From DSVZ01 sp037439785 (GTDB taxonomy: Bacteria; Verrucomicrobiota; Verrucomicrobiia; Limisphaerales; J093): a stretch of DNA of 64,000 nucleotides. Below, piece after piece: positions 1 through 6,991 of this stretch (positions are counted from its first letter, which is position 1; every line of letters starts with the position of its first letter). Below the pieces are notes generated by a model. The model saw only the letters and a program-made list of their open reading frames with translations. It made no database searches and was not told the DNA's origin. Location of the stretch: assembly GCA_037439785.1 (NCBI GenBank), contig JBBIVJ010000001.1, forward strand, positions 62,001 through 126,000. The letters run 5' to 3'. Both the position numbers and the translations under genes were made by a program.

Positions 1-317
1 TGAAAGAGGCTTTCCAGGACGCAGACGGTGGGGTGGCTGCGCCGGAGGATGGCCCGCACCTCCTCGGCGATATGGCACAGACAACGCGTCCGCGCCCACG
101 AGGCCGGACAGCGCACCACCGCGTGCTCGATGGCGGTGCAGCCGTTCCGGCCGGCCCGGAGCACGCCCAGGCCCGTGCCGCGCAGGGAGGGGTCAATGCC
201 CAGGATGACCTCGTGCCGGGGGGCGGCGAGGGCGGGGGCGGCCGTCGCCGCCTGCGGACGCCGCGGTTGTTCCAGCCGTTGGCGGAGCTGTTCAAACTGC
301 CGGGGCGAGAGGCCCAT
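1..317 (-). CDS. ruvC: RuvC Holliday junction endonuclease, N-terminal part (cut by window edge)
   Basis: RuvC resolves Holliday junctions by paired nicking, working with the RuvAB branch-migration motor. About 105 codons are visible, starting at ATG 317 and running off the left edge. Residues around 37-45 read ILGIDPSLR followed by GTGLGVL, the first RuvC catalytic block with its metal-binding Asp. Further on, IEHAVVRC and a final VLESLF match the beta-strand that carries the next catalytic Glu. The N-terminus has about 35 extra residues (PRQFEQLRQRLEQ, then Ala-rich) before the domain, longer than in Escherichia coli RuvC; a later start would lie inside this tail. The ruvB gene is about 41 kb away, so the ruvCAB genes are not one operon here. 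The later catalytic Asp residues lie outside the window. Confidence 0.85.
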   Translation of the reverse strand, partial: MGLSPRQFEQLRQRLEQPRRPQAATAAPALAAPRHEVILGIDPSLRGTGLGVLRAGRNGCTAIEHAVVRCPASWARTRCLCHIAEEVRAILRRSHPTVCVLESLF

Positions 318-565
318 GCCGGGACTGTTGCAGGCAGGCCGGTCAGTGTCGAGCCGCCATCCGAACGGCCACCGGCTCCGGCCCGCAACCTGGTAGGGCC
401 GGGCACGGGAAGGGGGGAGAGGTTAGAAGGTAAAGGGCTGAGAGGCGAAAGGAGAAGCTGGGAGCGTCCCCACGCCGGATGCGGAACGCGGGAACGGATC
501 GAGCCTCGAGGAGTGCGCCTCGAACATTGCGAAATGAACCGCGGAGCGGCTCTTGGTTTTCTCCG

Positions 566-725
566 GGTCGAGAGCGGCGGAGGACTGCCCCGCTCCGGGA
601 CACTGGAGCGCGGAAGGACAGCGCCAAGCTGTTGGCCTCACTTCCTGGTGTCTTGGTGTCTTGGCGGTGAATCTCCCCGGTCGAAAGCGGCCGAGGGCTG
701 CCGCACTCCCGGACACTCCGCGCGG
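566..725. repeat. Two diverged direct copies of a ~47-nt unit with a small tandem between
   Basis: Copy A (566-613) and copy B (679-725) share the order GGTCGA-AGCGG, GAGG(A/G)CTGCC, then CTCC(G/C)GGACACT and GCGCGG. They differ by scattered substitutions. Between them, around 646-666, TGGTGTCT-like units are repeated in tandem. Neither copy has terminal inverted repeats or coding capacity. Similar units sit in many Verrucomicrobiota intergenic regions as far as I know, but that was not checked here. Confidence 0.55.
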
Positions 726-883
726 CAGGGCCGCCCCGCCCGGTGCGCCAGCCTGGGGAGTGCCTGCCGGTGCGGGGCACGCAGACAGGCGCCCGTCCCC
801 TGGCGCTTTGAGGCGGCGCCGGCCGCTTCGGATTTCGGGTTTCGGGTTTGCCCAGCCGGCCGATCCTGACCACGAGCACCTTT

Positions 884-952
884 CGCCGATTGGCAATCGG
901 CGATACGCCAGGCTGGAAGCCTGCGCTACACCGCCAGCCGGCGAGCCGGCGG
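884..952. repeat. Three consecutive short palindromes (dispersed-repeat-like)
   Basis: Positions 884-902 form a near-perfect hairpin with 9-bp arms (CGCCGATTG and CAATCGGCG) around one base. Positions 909-923 form CAGGCT-GGA-AGCCTG. Positions 931-952 form a third GC-rich palindrome built from two copies of GCCGGC. Three stem-loops in 70 bp, lying in noncoding DNA, look like a REP/MITE-style dispersed palindromic element rather than a terminator, since no T-run follows on either strand. Confidence 0.6.
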
Positions 953-1054
953 AGCGGCGATTTGCCGCGTCAGCGCGGCGGCGACGGGCTTCAGGTATCC
1001 GGCATCTGTGACAGCGGGCGGCGCGCCGTGTGCTTTCGGTTCGGCGGGTCCTGT

Positions 1055-2350
1055 TCACCCCTCCAGCCGCCAGGGCGGGCGCATGGGGCGGACCTGGCGG
1101 AGCTGGTTGGCGGTGTCGTCGCCGAGGAACTCCTCCCGCTCGGGGTCCCAGCGGAGTTTGCGCCCCAGTTTGAGGGCGATGTTGGCCAGGTGACAGACGG
1201 TGGAGACGCGATGGCCGATGTCCACCGGGAAGTACGGGTCCTTCCGGCTTTTGACGCACTGGAGGAAGTCGTGGTGTTCGCCCCGGGGGTTGGTGTAGAG
1301 GCGGGTTTCCTCCGGGCCGAGCCGGGCGTTTTTAATGGCGTCGGAGCTGGCCTGGAGTTCGCTGCGCCAGCCGGTGTTGCCCACCCAGCCCTCGGTACCG
1401 ATGAACTTGATGCTGGGGTTGCCCGGCCGGCAGGTCATGACCACGCCGTTGGCGTAGCGGAAGGTCACGTCGTAATCCTTGACCGTGTTGTAGAGGCCGC
1501 CGCTCCAGAAGGTGCCGGTGCCCTCGATCTCGACCGGCCCGCTGCGCTCGACGTCCAGCGCCCACTGGGCGGTGTCGAACAGGTGTGTACCCCAGTCGGG
1601 GATGATGCCGCCCGAGTAATCCTCGATCCAGCGGAAGTTGAAGTGCACGCGGTCCCGGCTGTAGGGCGCCCAAGGGGCGGGGCCGAGCCAGAGGTCCCAG
1701 TCCAGGTCAGGCGGCACCGGCTGGGGGGTGGGGTCACCGGGGACGGTGGGTTGTCTGGGCAGGATGACCTCGACGCGCCGGACGCGGCCGATGCGGCCGT
1801 TGCGGACCAGTTCGGCCATGCGGTGGTACACGGGGATGGAACGGTCCTCGGTGCTGGTCTGGAACACGCGCCCGCGTTGCCGGACCTCGCGGATCAGGAT
1901 TTTGCCCTCGTCAATGGTGAGGGTGGGTTTTTCGCACTGCACGTCCTTGCCGGCGCGCAGGGCCAGCACGCTCATCAGGGTGTGCCAGTGGTCGGGGGTG
2001 GAGATCATCACCGCGTCCAGGTCCGGCCGGGCGAGCACCTCGCGGAAGTCCCTGCTCATGGCGCAGTCGGTGGCCTGGTACTGCTCGTCCACGATCTGCT
2101 TGGCGCGGCGCATCCGGGCGCCGTCCACGTCGCACACCACGCGCACGCGGCAGAGGTCGCGCAGTTCGAGGTAGCGGCGGAGGTTCCAGCCGGTGCCGTG
2201 GTCACCGGTGCCGATGAAGCCGACGTTGATGAGGTTGCCGGGGGCGGCGGCGCCCAGGAGCCGGGCGGGGAGAATCTGGGGCAGGCCGAGCGCAGCGGCG
2301 GCCAGTACGCCGGAGCGCAGGAAGGCGCGGCGGGCCAGGGGAGTGTTCAT
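1055..2350 (-). CDS. Tat-exported Gfo/Idh/MocA family oxidoreductase
   Basis: The 431-aa protein starts with a twin-arginine signal (RRAFLR, residues 7-12, followed by an Ala-rich hydrophobic stretch). A Rossmann nucleotide-binding motif GFIGTGDHG follows at about 44-52, then STPDHWH and the EKP motif typical of the family. The C-terminal half matches the Gfo/Idh substrate domain (WGTHLFDTAQW). Known members oxidise or epimerise sugars and cyclitols with NAD(P); exported members are abundant in Verrucomicrobiota and Planctomycetota and are usually linked to polysaccharide breakdown. The substrate cannot be told from sequence. The gene stands alone, about 120 bp downstream of trigger factor on the same strand. 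Confidence 0.85.
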   Translation of the reverse strand: MNTPLARRAFLRSGVLAAAALGLPQILPARLLGAAAPGNLINVGFIGTGDHGTGWNLRRYLELRDLCRVRVVCDVDGARMRRAKQIVDEQYQATDCAMSRDFREVLARPDLDAVMISTPDHWHTLMSVLALRAGKDVQCEKPTLTIDEGKILIREVRQRGRVFQTSTEDRSIPVYHRMAELVRNGRIGRVRRVEVILPRQPTVPGDPTPQPVPPDLDWDLWLGPAPWAPYSRDRVHFNFRWIEDYSGGIIPDWGTHLFDTAQWALDVERSGPVEIEGTGTFWSGGLYNTVKDYDVTFRYANGVVMTCRPGNPSIKFIGTEGWVGNTGWRSELQASSDAIKNARLGPEETRLYTNPRGEHHDFLQCVKSRKDPYFPVDIGHRVSTVCHLANIALKLGRKLRWDPEREEFLGDDTANQLRQVRPMRPPWRLEG

Positions 2351-2468
2351 GGGCCGAGGCTAACGCCGGGGTGGCCGGAGTTCAGCCTCAAAAAAAACCT
2401 GCTGCCGCCCCCGTCCTTTGAGGGGAGGGCAGGGGTCTGGCCGGCGGGTGTTCGCCGGGAGGCGGGGC

Positions 2469-3782
2469 TCAGACTGCAGCGGCGGGCACTTCCTCGATGG
2501 CCGCCCTGCTTTCGAGGAGGTCGAGCACCTTGGCGTTGAGCAACTGCTGATGGAGCTCGCCCAGTTCGCCGGATTCCTGCATTTCCTTGACCAGCTTTTC
2601 CGGCTTCACGCCGCGCTGGGTGGCCAGGTGCACAATCTGGCGGGTCAGTTCTTCGCGGGAGACGGTGATTTTTTCCGCCTCGGCAATGCGGCGGAGGAGG
2701 AAGGTGATTTTGAGGCGGTCGCGGGCGGTGAGCTGGGCGGCCTGGTAAATCTCGTCCTTCTGCCGGTCAATGGCCTCCTTGGGCACGCCGCGGTCGGCGT
2801 TGGCCTTGACGATGTCGTACACGGCGCCGCGGGTCTCGGCTTCGAGCAGGGACTCGGGCAGGTCCAGGCGCACGCGGCCCAGGAGGGTGGCGATGAGCTG
2901 ATTGCGGGTGTCGCGCTTGAGTTTGGCGCGCAGCTCGTTTTCGAGGTCCCGGCGGACACCCTGGCGGAGCTGCTCGAGGCTTTCGGCACCGTAGGCACGG
3001 GCCAGATTTTCGTCCACCGGCGGCAGGCGCTTTTCCTTCACCTGCACGATCTCCACCTCGTACACCCCCGGCCGGCCGGCCAGCTCGCGGGAGACAAAGT
3101 CCGGCGGGAAGGTGACGGTGACGGTGCGCCGCTCCCCGCGGACTGCGCCAATCAACTGGTCGGTGAAGCCGGGAATGAAGTGCTGGGTCTCGACGTGCAG
3201 CCAGAAGTCCTTTTGCGTGGTCAAGCCGCGGGCGGTGGGCGCGAAGTCGGTCAGCGGGCGGCCCTCGCTGGTGGCGGTGTAGTTCACCACCACGTAGTCG
3301 CCGGACTGCACCGGGCGGTCCACGTCCACAAACTCCGCGCGCTGCTCGCGCAGGACGTCCAGGGCCCGGGCCACGTCATCCTCGGTGACCTCCCGTTTCT
3401 CGCGGCGCACCGGCAGGCCGGCGTAATCGGGCAGCTCGAACTGCGGTTCGACCTCGACCTGGGCGGCGAAGACCAGGGGTTCACCGGGCGCGAACTGGAC
3501 CTCCTCGATTTCCGGGGAGGTGACCGGGGTGAGGTGATGCTCCTCCAGCGCCTTGCGGTAGCTGTCGTTGATGAGTTTGTGCTTGGTCTCCTCGGCGATG
3601 CGCTCCGCGAACTGGCGTTCGACCAGGTGACGGGGGGCTTTGCCGGGGCGGAAGCCGGGCAGCCGCACCTGACGGACAAAATCCGCCGTCACCTCCGCCC
3701 GGACGCGGTCCACTTCCGCCGCGCTCACTTCCACCCGCAGCAGTTTTTTGCACGGGCCCAGTTCTTGTATTGTCGTGCTCAC
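2469..3782 (-). CDS. tig: Trigger factor, ribosome-associated chaperone
   Basis: This 437-aa protein has the normal length and order of trigger factor. The N-terminal ribosome-binding domain carries the GFRPGKAP signature at about residues 43-50. The central FKBP-like peptidyl-prolyl isomerase domain spans roughly 150-240, and the helical C-terminal domain ends in an acidic, Ala-rich tail. It binds nascent chains at the ribosome exit tunnel and assists cytosolic folding. The only plausible start is GTG at 3782; no strong Shine-Dalgarno is visible. The usual clpP/clpX neighbours are absent: the gene lies between a Gfo/Idh gene and a divergent SGNH hydrolase. Confidence 0.95.
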   Translation of the reverse strand: MSTTIQELGPCKKLLRVEVSAAEVDRVRAEVTADFVRQVRLPGFRPGKAPRHLVERQFAERIAEETKHKLINDSYRKALEEHHLTPVTSPEIEEVQFAPGEPLVFAAQVEVEPQFELPDYAGLPVRREKREVTEDDVARALDVLREQRAEFVDVDRPVQSGDYVVVNYTATSEGRPLTDFAPTARGLTTQKDFWLHVETQHFIPGFTDQLIGAVRGERRTVTVTFPPDFVSRELAGRPGVYEVEIVQVKEKRLPPVDENLARAYGAESLEQLRQGVRRDLENELRAKLKRDTRNQLIATLLGRVRLDLPESLLEAETRGAVYDIVKANADRGVPKEAIDRQKDEIYQAAQLTARDRLKITFLLRRIAEAEKITVSREELTRQIVHLATQRGVKPEKLVKEMQESGELGELHQQLLNAKVLDLLESRAAIEEVPAAAV

Positions 3783-3963
3783 GAGCTTGCCACTGACCGG
3801 GTGCGGCCGCGGGCTGAGACGAACCCCGCCCGCCCGGACGAACCCCAGAAGCCCGGCAGGCTAGGAATCCCCCCCACGACCGTCAAGCGCCGCAGCCGTC
3901 CCGCCGGCCGCTGGCGGCCATTTTGCCGTTGCGCGGGGCGGCGTTCGCGGCTGAGCTGGAGCC

Positions 3964-4797
3964 GTGTCCGCCCGCGATGGAAACTGTCTGCCCGTGCTGG
4001 CCGCACTGGCGCTGAGCACCGTCCCGCTGGCCCAAGCCGGCTCGCCCGCCGCCGAGGCCCCCGCGGTGACCATCCGCCCCGAGCCGCGAACCGACCGCAA
4101 CTCCCAGGCCGCACACGCCCAGCTCCTGGCCAAGGCGAAGCAGGGGCGGATTGACCTGTATTTTGTGGGGGACTCGATCACCCGGCGCTGGGGGTGCAGC
4201 GACCCCCAGTACCGGGACCTGTACGCCCACTGGCGGGCGCAGTTCTTCGGTTGGAACGCGGCCAACTTCGGGTGGGGCGGGGACACCGTGCAGAACGTGC
4301 TTTGGCGGATGGAAAACGGGGAGCTGGCCGGCGTCCACCCCAGGGTCATCGTGCTGCTGGCCGGCACCAACAATCTGAAGCCCGGGGAGGTTGGCGAAGC
4401 GGCGGAACGCCGGGTCCGGGAAGTGGTGGCCGGCATTCGTGCCCTGCTGGAGTCGCTGCAGCGTCAGGCACCGGCGGCCACCATCGTGCTCATGGGACTG
4501 TTGCCGCGCAACGATCCCCCCGCAGGCGACACGCTGAATCCCACCATTGTCCGGATCAACGAAGCTCTCGCCCGCCTGGCCGATGGCCGGCGGGTGCGTT
4601 ACCTGAACATCAACTCCCGCCTCACCGACCCCGAGGGCCGGCTGCTGCCGGGCATGACGGTGGACGGTCTGCACCTGTCGGTGAAGGGCTACCAGGTGTG
4701 GGCGGAGGCGCTGAAACCGATCCTGACCGAGGTGCTCGGTCCGCCCGCGGACACTGACCTGGCCCCGCCACCTACCGGCGATCCCGGCCTGCGCTGA
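3964..4797 (+). CDS. SGNH/GDSL-family hydrolase, probably exported
   Basis: A 277-aa SGNH hydrolase. The catalytic Ser block VGDSITRRW is at about 68-76 (Ser71), the Gly block is NFGWGGDT, the Asn block is LLAGTNN, and the Asp-His pair lies in DGLHLSVKGY near the C-terminus. This pattern resembles the platelet-activating-factor acetylhydrolase/TesA-type esterases often found next to glycan-degradation genes. The GTG start at 3964 is forced by an in-frame stop just upstream. It gives a short hydrophobic N-terminus (LPVLAALALSTVPLAQA) that could be a signal peptide. The substrate is unknown; an acetyl-sugar esterase is plausible by family. Confidence 0.8.
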   Translation: MSARDGNCLPVLAALALSTVPLAQAGSPAAEAPAVTIRPEPRTDRNSQAAHAQLLAKAKQGRIDLYFVGDSITRRWGCSDPQYRDLYAHWRAQFFGWNAANFGWGGDTVQNVLWRMENGELAGVHPRVIVLLAGTNNLKPGEVGEAAERRVREVVAGIRALLESLQRQAPAATIVLMGLLPRNDPPAGDTLNPTIVRINEALARLADGRRVRYLNINSRLTDPEGRLLPGMTVDGLHLSVKGYQVWAEALKPILTEVLGPPADTDLAPPPTGDPGLR

Positions 4798-4911
4798 GCG
4801 CCGGCAGGGGAACCGGCGGAGGCCCCTGCTCCGCCGGCCCGAGGCCGGGGGTCGCGTGCACCGGCGGCGGGCGACGGTGCGGGCTTGCTTTGGGGGCGGA
4901 AGGGGGCTGCA

Positions 4912-5775
4912 ATGGGCCGGTCATTTACCCTCAACACGCATCCGGCCATGGGCAAAGTCTATTTCGGCATCAACCTCGAGTTTGTGCGGCACGCCGACAA
5001 ACCTTTCGAGTGGGGCGTACAGAAGGCGGCGGAACTGGGCTACACCCACGTCGAGCCGATGGTGCACTGGGGGCGGGAGCTGCTCAGCGAGGCCGGCTAT
5101 TTTCACAGCGTCTCGATGCTCGACGACCCGTTGCGGGTGAAGCGGGCGTGCGAGCGGGCCGGGGTCCGGCTTTCCGGGCTCTCGGCCCACACGCCGCTGA
5201 CCAAGCCGGAGATCGGCGTGGAATACCTTAAACAGGCCATCCGCTTCGCCGCCGAGTGCGGCGCCCCCGGGGTCAACACCGACGAGGGCCCCAAGCAGCC
5301 GTGGACCACCGAGGCCGAAGACATGACCTTGATCCGGTACACGCTCAACGAAGCGGCCCGGGTGGCGGAGCCGCGCGGCATCTGGATCGGCCTGGAATGC
5401 CACCAGCAATACAGCCGGAGTCCCGAAGGGCTGGACCGCCTGTACCGGCTGGTGAAAAGCCCGGCCCTTGGCATCAACTTCGACACCGGCAACGCGTTCC
5501 TCTGCGGCCATGACCCGCTGCGGTGGTTGCGGCGGGTGGCCAGGCGGCTGGTGCACCTGCACGCCAAGGACATCTCGGTCGAGCACGCCCGGGCCGAACG
5601 CGGCAAGGTCACCGGCACGCCGGTGGGCTGCGCCTGCGGGGATGGGGTGGTGGACTGGGGCCGGGTCACTGCCCTGCTCCGGCGCGAGTGCCCGCGCGAC
5701 ATCGTCCTGTCCGTCGAGTGCGGCACCATCGAGCAGGCGGAGCGTTCCATCCGGCATCTGCGGAGCCTGGTGTGA
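4912..5775 (+). CDS. Sugar phosphate isomerase/epimerase-like TIM-barrel protein
   Basis: A 287-aa protein of the xylose-isomerase-like TIM-barrel (AP endonuclease 2) family. Features are YFGINLEFVRH at the first strand, GYTHVEPMVHWG, the metal-ligand stretch GLECHQQYS, NFDTGN, HLHAKDI, and SVECGT near the end. Members isomerise or epimerise sugars, inositols or hydroxypyruvate using a divalent metal. I chose ATG 4912 because an AGGGGG run lies 5-6 nt upstream; a TTG at 4885 would add nine residues. It has no obvious export signal, so it probably acts in the cytosol. Its substrate cannot be inferred from the surroundings. Confidence 0.75.
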   Translation: MGRSFTLNTHPAMGKVYFGINLEFVRHADKPFEWGVQKAAELGYTHVEPMVHWGRELLSEAGYFHSVSMLDDPLRVKRACERAGVRLSGLSAHTPLTKPEIGVEYLKQAIRFAAECGAPGVNTDEGPKQPWTTEAEDMTLIRYTLNEAARVAEPRGIWIGLECHQQYSRSPEGLDRLYRLVKSPALGINFDTGNAFLCGHDPLRWLRRVARRLVHLHAKDISVEHARAERGKVTGTPVGCACGDGVVDWGRVTALLRRECPRDIVLSVECGTIEQAERSIRHLRSLV

Positions 5776-5920
5776 GCGTCGGCACCCGCCGCCTCCGGCC
5801 CCCGAGCGCCCGCCGAACATATCGCCACCCGCCCGGGTGGCCGGTGGAGGGGGGCAAAGCCGCCCGGGGCAGCGAAGGCTGTTTGTTGCGGTGGGAAACG
5901 CCGGGAAAAGGCCCCGCCAC

Positions 5921-6313
5921 TCAGGGGGTCAGATGCCAGGCCACGAAACCTTGCAACACGGCGAGCAGGACAAGGGCGGTCCACGTCAGGGCTTCGCGCA
6001 GCCGCAGGTCGGGCTGTTGGACCGGCGCCAGCCAGAACTGAAGACGCACGTCCCCAAGCTGGAGGAGGTCGCCCTGGCGCAGGGTCACAGGCTGCGGCAC
6101 TTCGGCGTCGTTGACACGGAGCGAGGCCGGGGGGTGAACGCGGAGCTGGAACCGGCGCTCCGGGGACCGTTCCAGGACTGCGTGTTGGTCCCAGACACCC
6201 GGTGCCTCGAGGCGCAGGTCGCACGAGGCCGTCCGCCCAATCTGGAAGGGGAAACGGGGGACGCGGGTTTCCTGGCCGGCCAAGGGACCCGTGAGGTGGT
6301 GCAGGAGCACCAT
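5921..6313 (-). CDS. Small FHA-domain protein with C-terminal membrane anchor
   Basis: About 130 aa. The N-terminal forkhead-associated domain includes the phosphothreonine-pocket signature FQIGRTASCDLRL and a degenerate WDQHAVLE (the family has SxxH). A single hydrophobic helix (LTWTALVLLAVLQGFVAWHL) closes the protein. FHA domains bind phosphothreonine peptides, so this is probably a membrane-tethered reader of a kinase signal. It is the last gene of the exopolysaccharide export operon. ATG 6313 is used here; a GTG at 6331 overlapping the upstream stop (GTGA) would add six residues and couple translation to the Wza-like gene. It has the same layout as the FHA protein at 38331-38846. Confidence 0.75.
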   Translation of the reverse strand: MVLLHHLTGPLAGQETRVPRFPFQIGRTASCDLRLEAPGVWDQHAVLERSPERRFQLRVHPPASLRVNDAEVPQPVTLRQGDLLQLGDVRLQFWLAPVQQPDLRLREALTWTALVLLAVLQGFVAWHLTP

Positions 6314-6327
6314 GCCGCCACCCCGGC

Positions 6328-6951
6328 TCACCAGAACTTCCGCTTCACCAGGATGCTGTCGCCGGGATAGATGGGGAGGTCGTAACGCGGGTCCTCCTCG
6401 GCGCGCTTGCAATTGACGGTGATCTTTTTGCCGCCGGGCCGGATGAGGGTGACGTTGCGGCGATTGGCGAATTCGGTGAAACCGCCGGCCACGCTGACGG
6501 CACTGCGGACGGTCATTTCGCCGGTGAAGGCATACCGGCCGGGCATCCGGACCTGCCCGTCCACGTAGATGAACCGCTCCTCGGTTTCCACCACGACGGT
6601 GGCGCGGTTGTAGTACTTGGGGACGTAGGCCCTGCGGATTTCTTCCTGGAGCTCGTTCTTGAGCTTGCCGGCGGCCACCACCTCCACGTCCAGGGGCAAC
6701 TGGATGGTCCCGTTCTCCCGCACCTGCTGCTGGTGGGTGTAGGGGCGCGGGATGTCGGTGATGTACACCGTGATCTTTTCGCCCACCCGGATGCGGTCAA
6801 TCGAGGCATCGGCCGGCGGAGGCGCCCCGGTTCCCTGGGGCGGGGAATCGGCCGGCGGCGGCGTGCTGCAACCGGGTCCACCAAAGACCAGTCCCCACAC
6901 CACCACGCAGCCCAGCACACCGAGGCGAACCCAGGAACGGAGGCACTTCAT
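6328..6951 (-). CDS. Wza-like polysaccharide export lipoprotein
   Basis: A 207-aa protein of the polysaccharide biosynthesis/export family. A hydrophobic signal ends at Cys28 (GGPGCST), an atypical but plausible lipobox. A poly-export domain follows (IRVGEKITVYITD, then GTIQLPLDVEVVAAG), and then an SLBB-like region (VDGQVRMPGRYAF, GGFTEFANRRNVTLIR) ending in YPGDSILVKRKFW. Wza-type proteins form the outer-membrane channel for capsule or EPS. It is shorter than Wza, as is common for single-SLBB members. ATG 6951 places the lipobox properly; an upstream in-frame start at 6987 would put 12 residues ahead of the signal peptide. It sits 40 bp downstream of the tyrosine kinase. Confidence 0.88.
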   Translation of the reverse strand: MKCLRSWVRLGVLGCVVVWGLVFGGPGCSTPPPADSPPQGTGAPPPADASIDRIRVGEKITVYITDIPRPYTHQQQVRENGTIQLPLDVEVVAAGKLKNELQEEIRRAYVPKYYNRATVVVETEERFIYVDGQVRMPGRYAFTGEMTVRSAVSVAGGFTEFANRRNVTLIRPGGKKITVNCKRAEEDPRYDLPIYPGDSILVKRKFW

Positions 6952-6991
6952 GGTCGGCGAGTATAGCGAGGAAAGTGGGCGGGGCAACAGG

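Larger units (their letters stand above)
318..1054. other. 737-bp gene-free stretch rich in diverged repeats
   Basis: Open frames run through this stretch on both strands, but none shows a recognisable domain and all look like GC-driven openness. It holds a purine-rich run (about 415-470), two diverged copies of a roughly 47-nt unit (566-613 and 679-725), a tandem of TGGTGTCT-like units (about 646-666), a TTTCGGG tandem (about 837-849) and a string of short palindromes (884-952). It separates the start of ruvC from the end of a Gfo/Idh gene, so it should also contain the ruvC promoter, which I could not identify with confidence. Confidence 0.6.

Noticed and set aside
33..869. Plus-strand frame of 278 codons opposite ruvC and the repeat region.
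   Set aside because: The start overlaps ruvC antisense and the rest crosses low-complexity repeats; no homologous motif is visible.
884..952. CRISPR-like repeat.
   Set aside because: The palindromes differ from each other and are not separated by unique spacers of constant length.
848..2539. Long plus-strand open frame opposite the Gfo/Idh gene.
   Set aside because: It lies antisense to a convincing gene, has no recognisable domain, and GC-rich sequence leaves such frames open.
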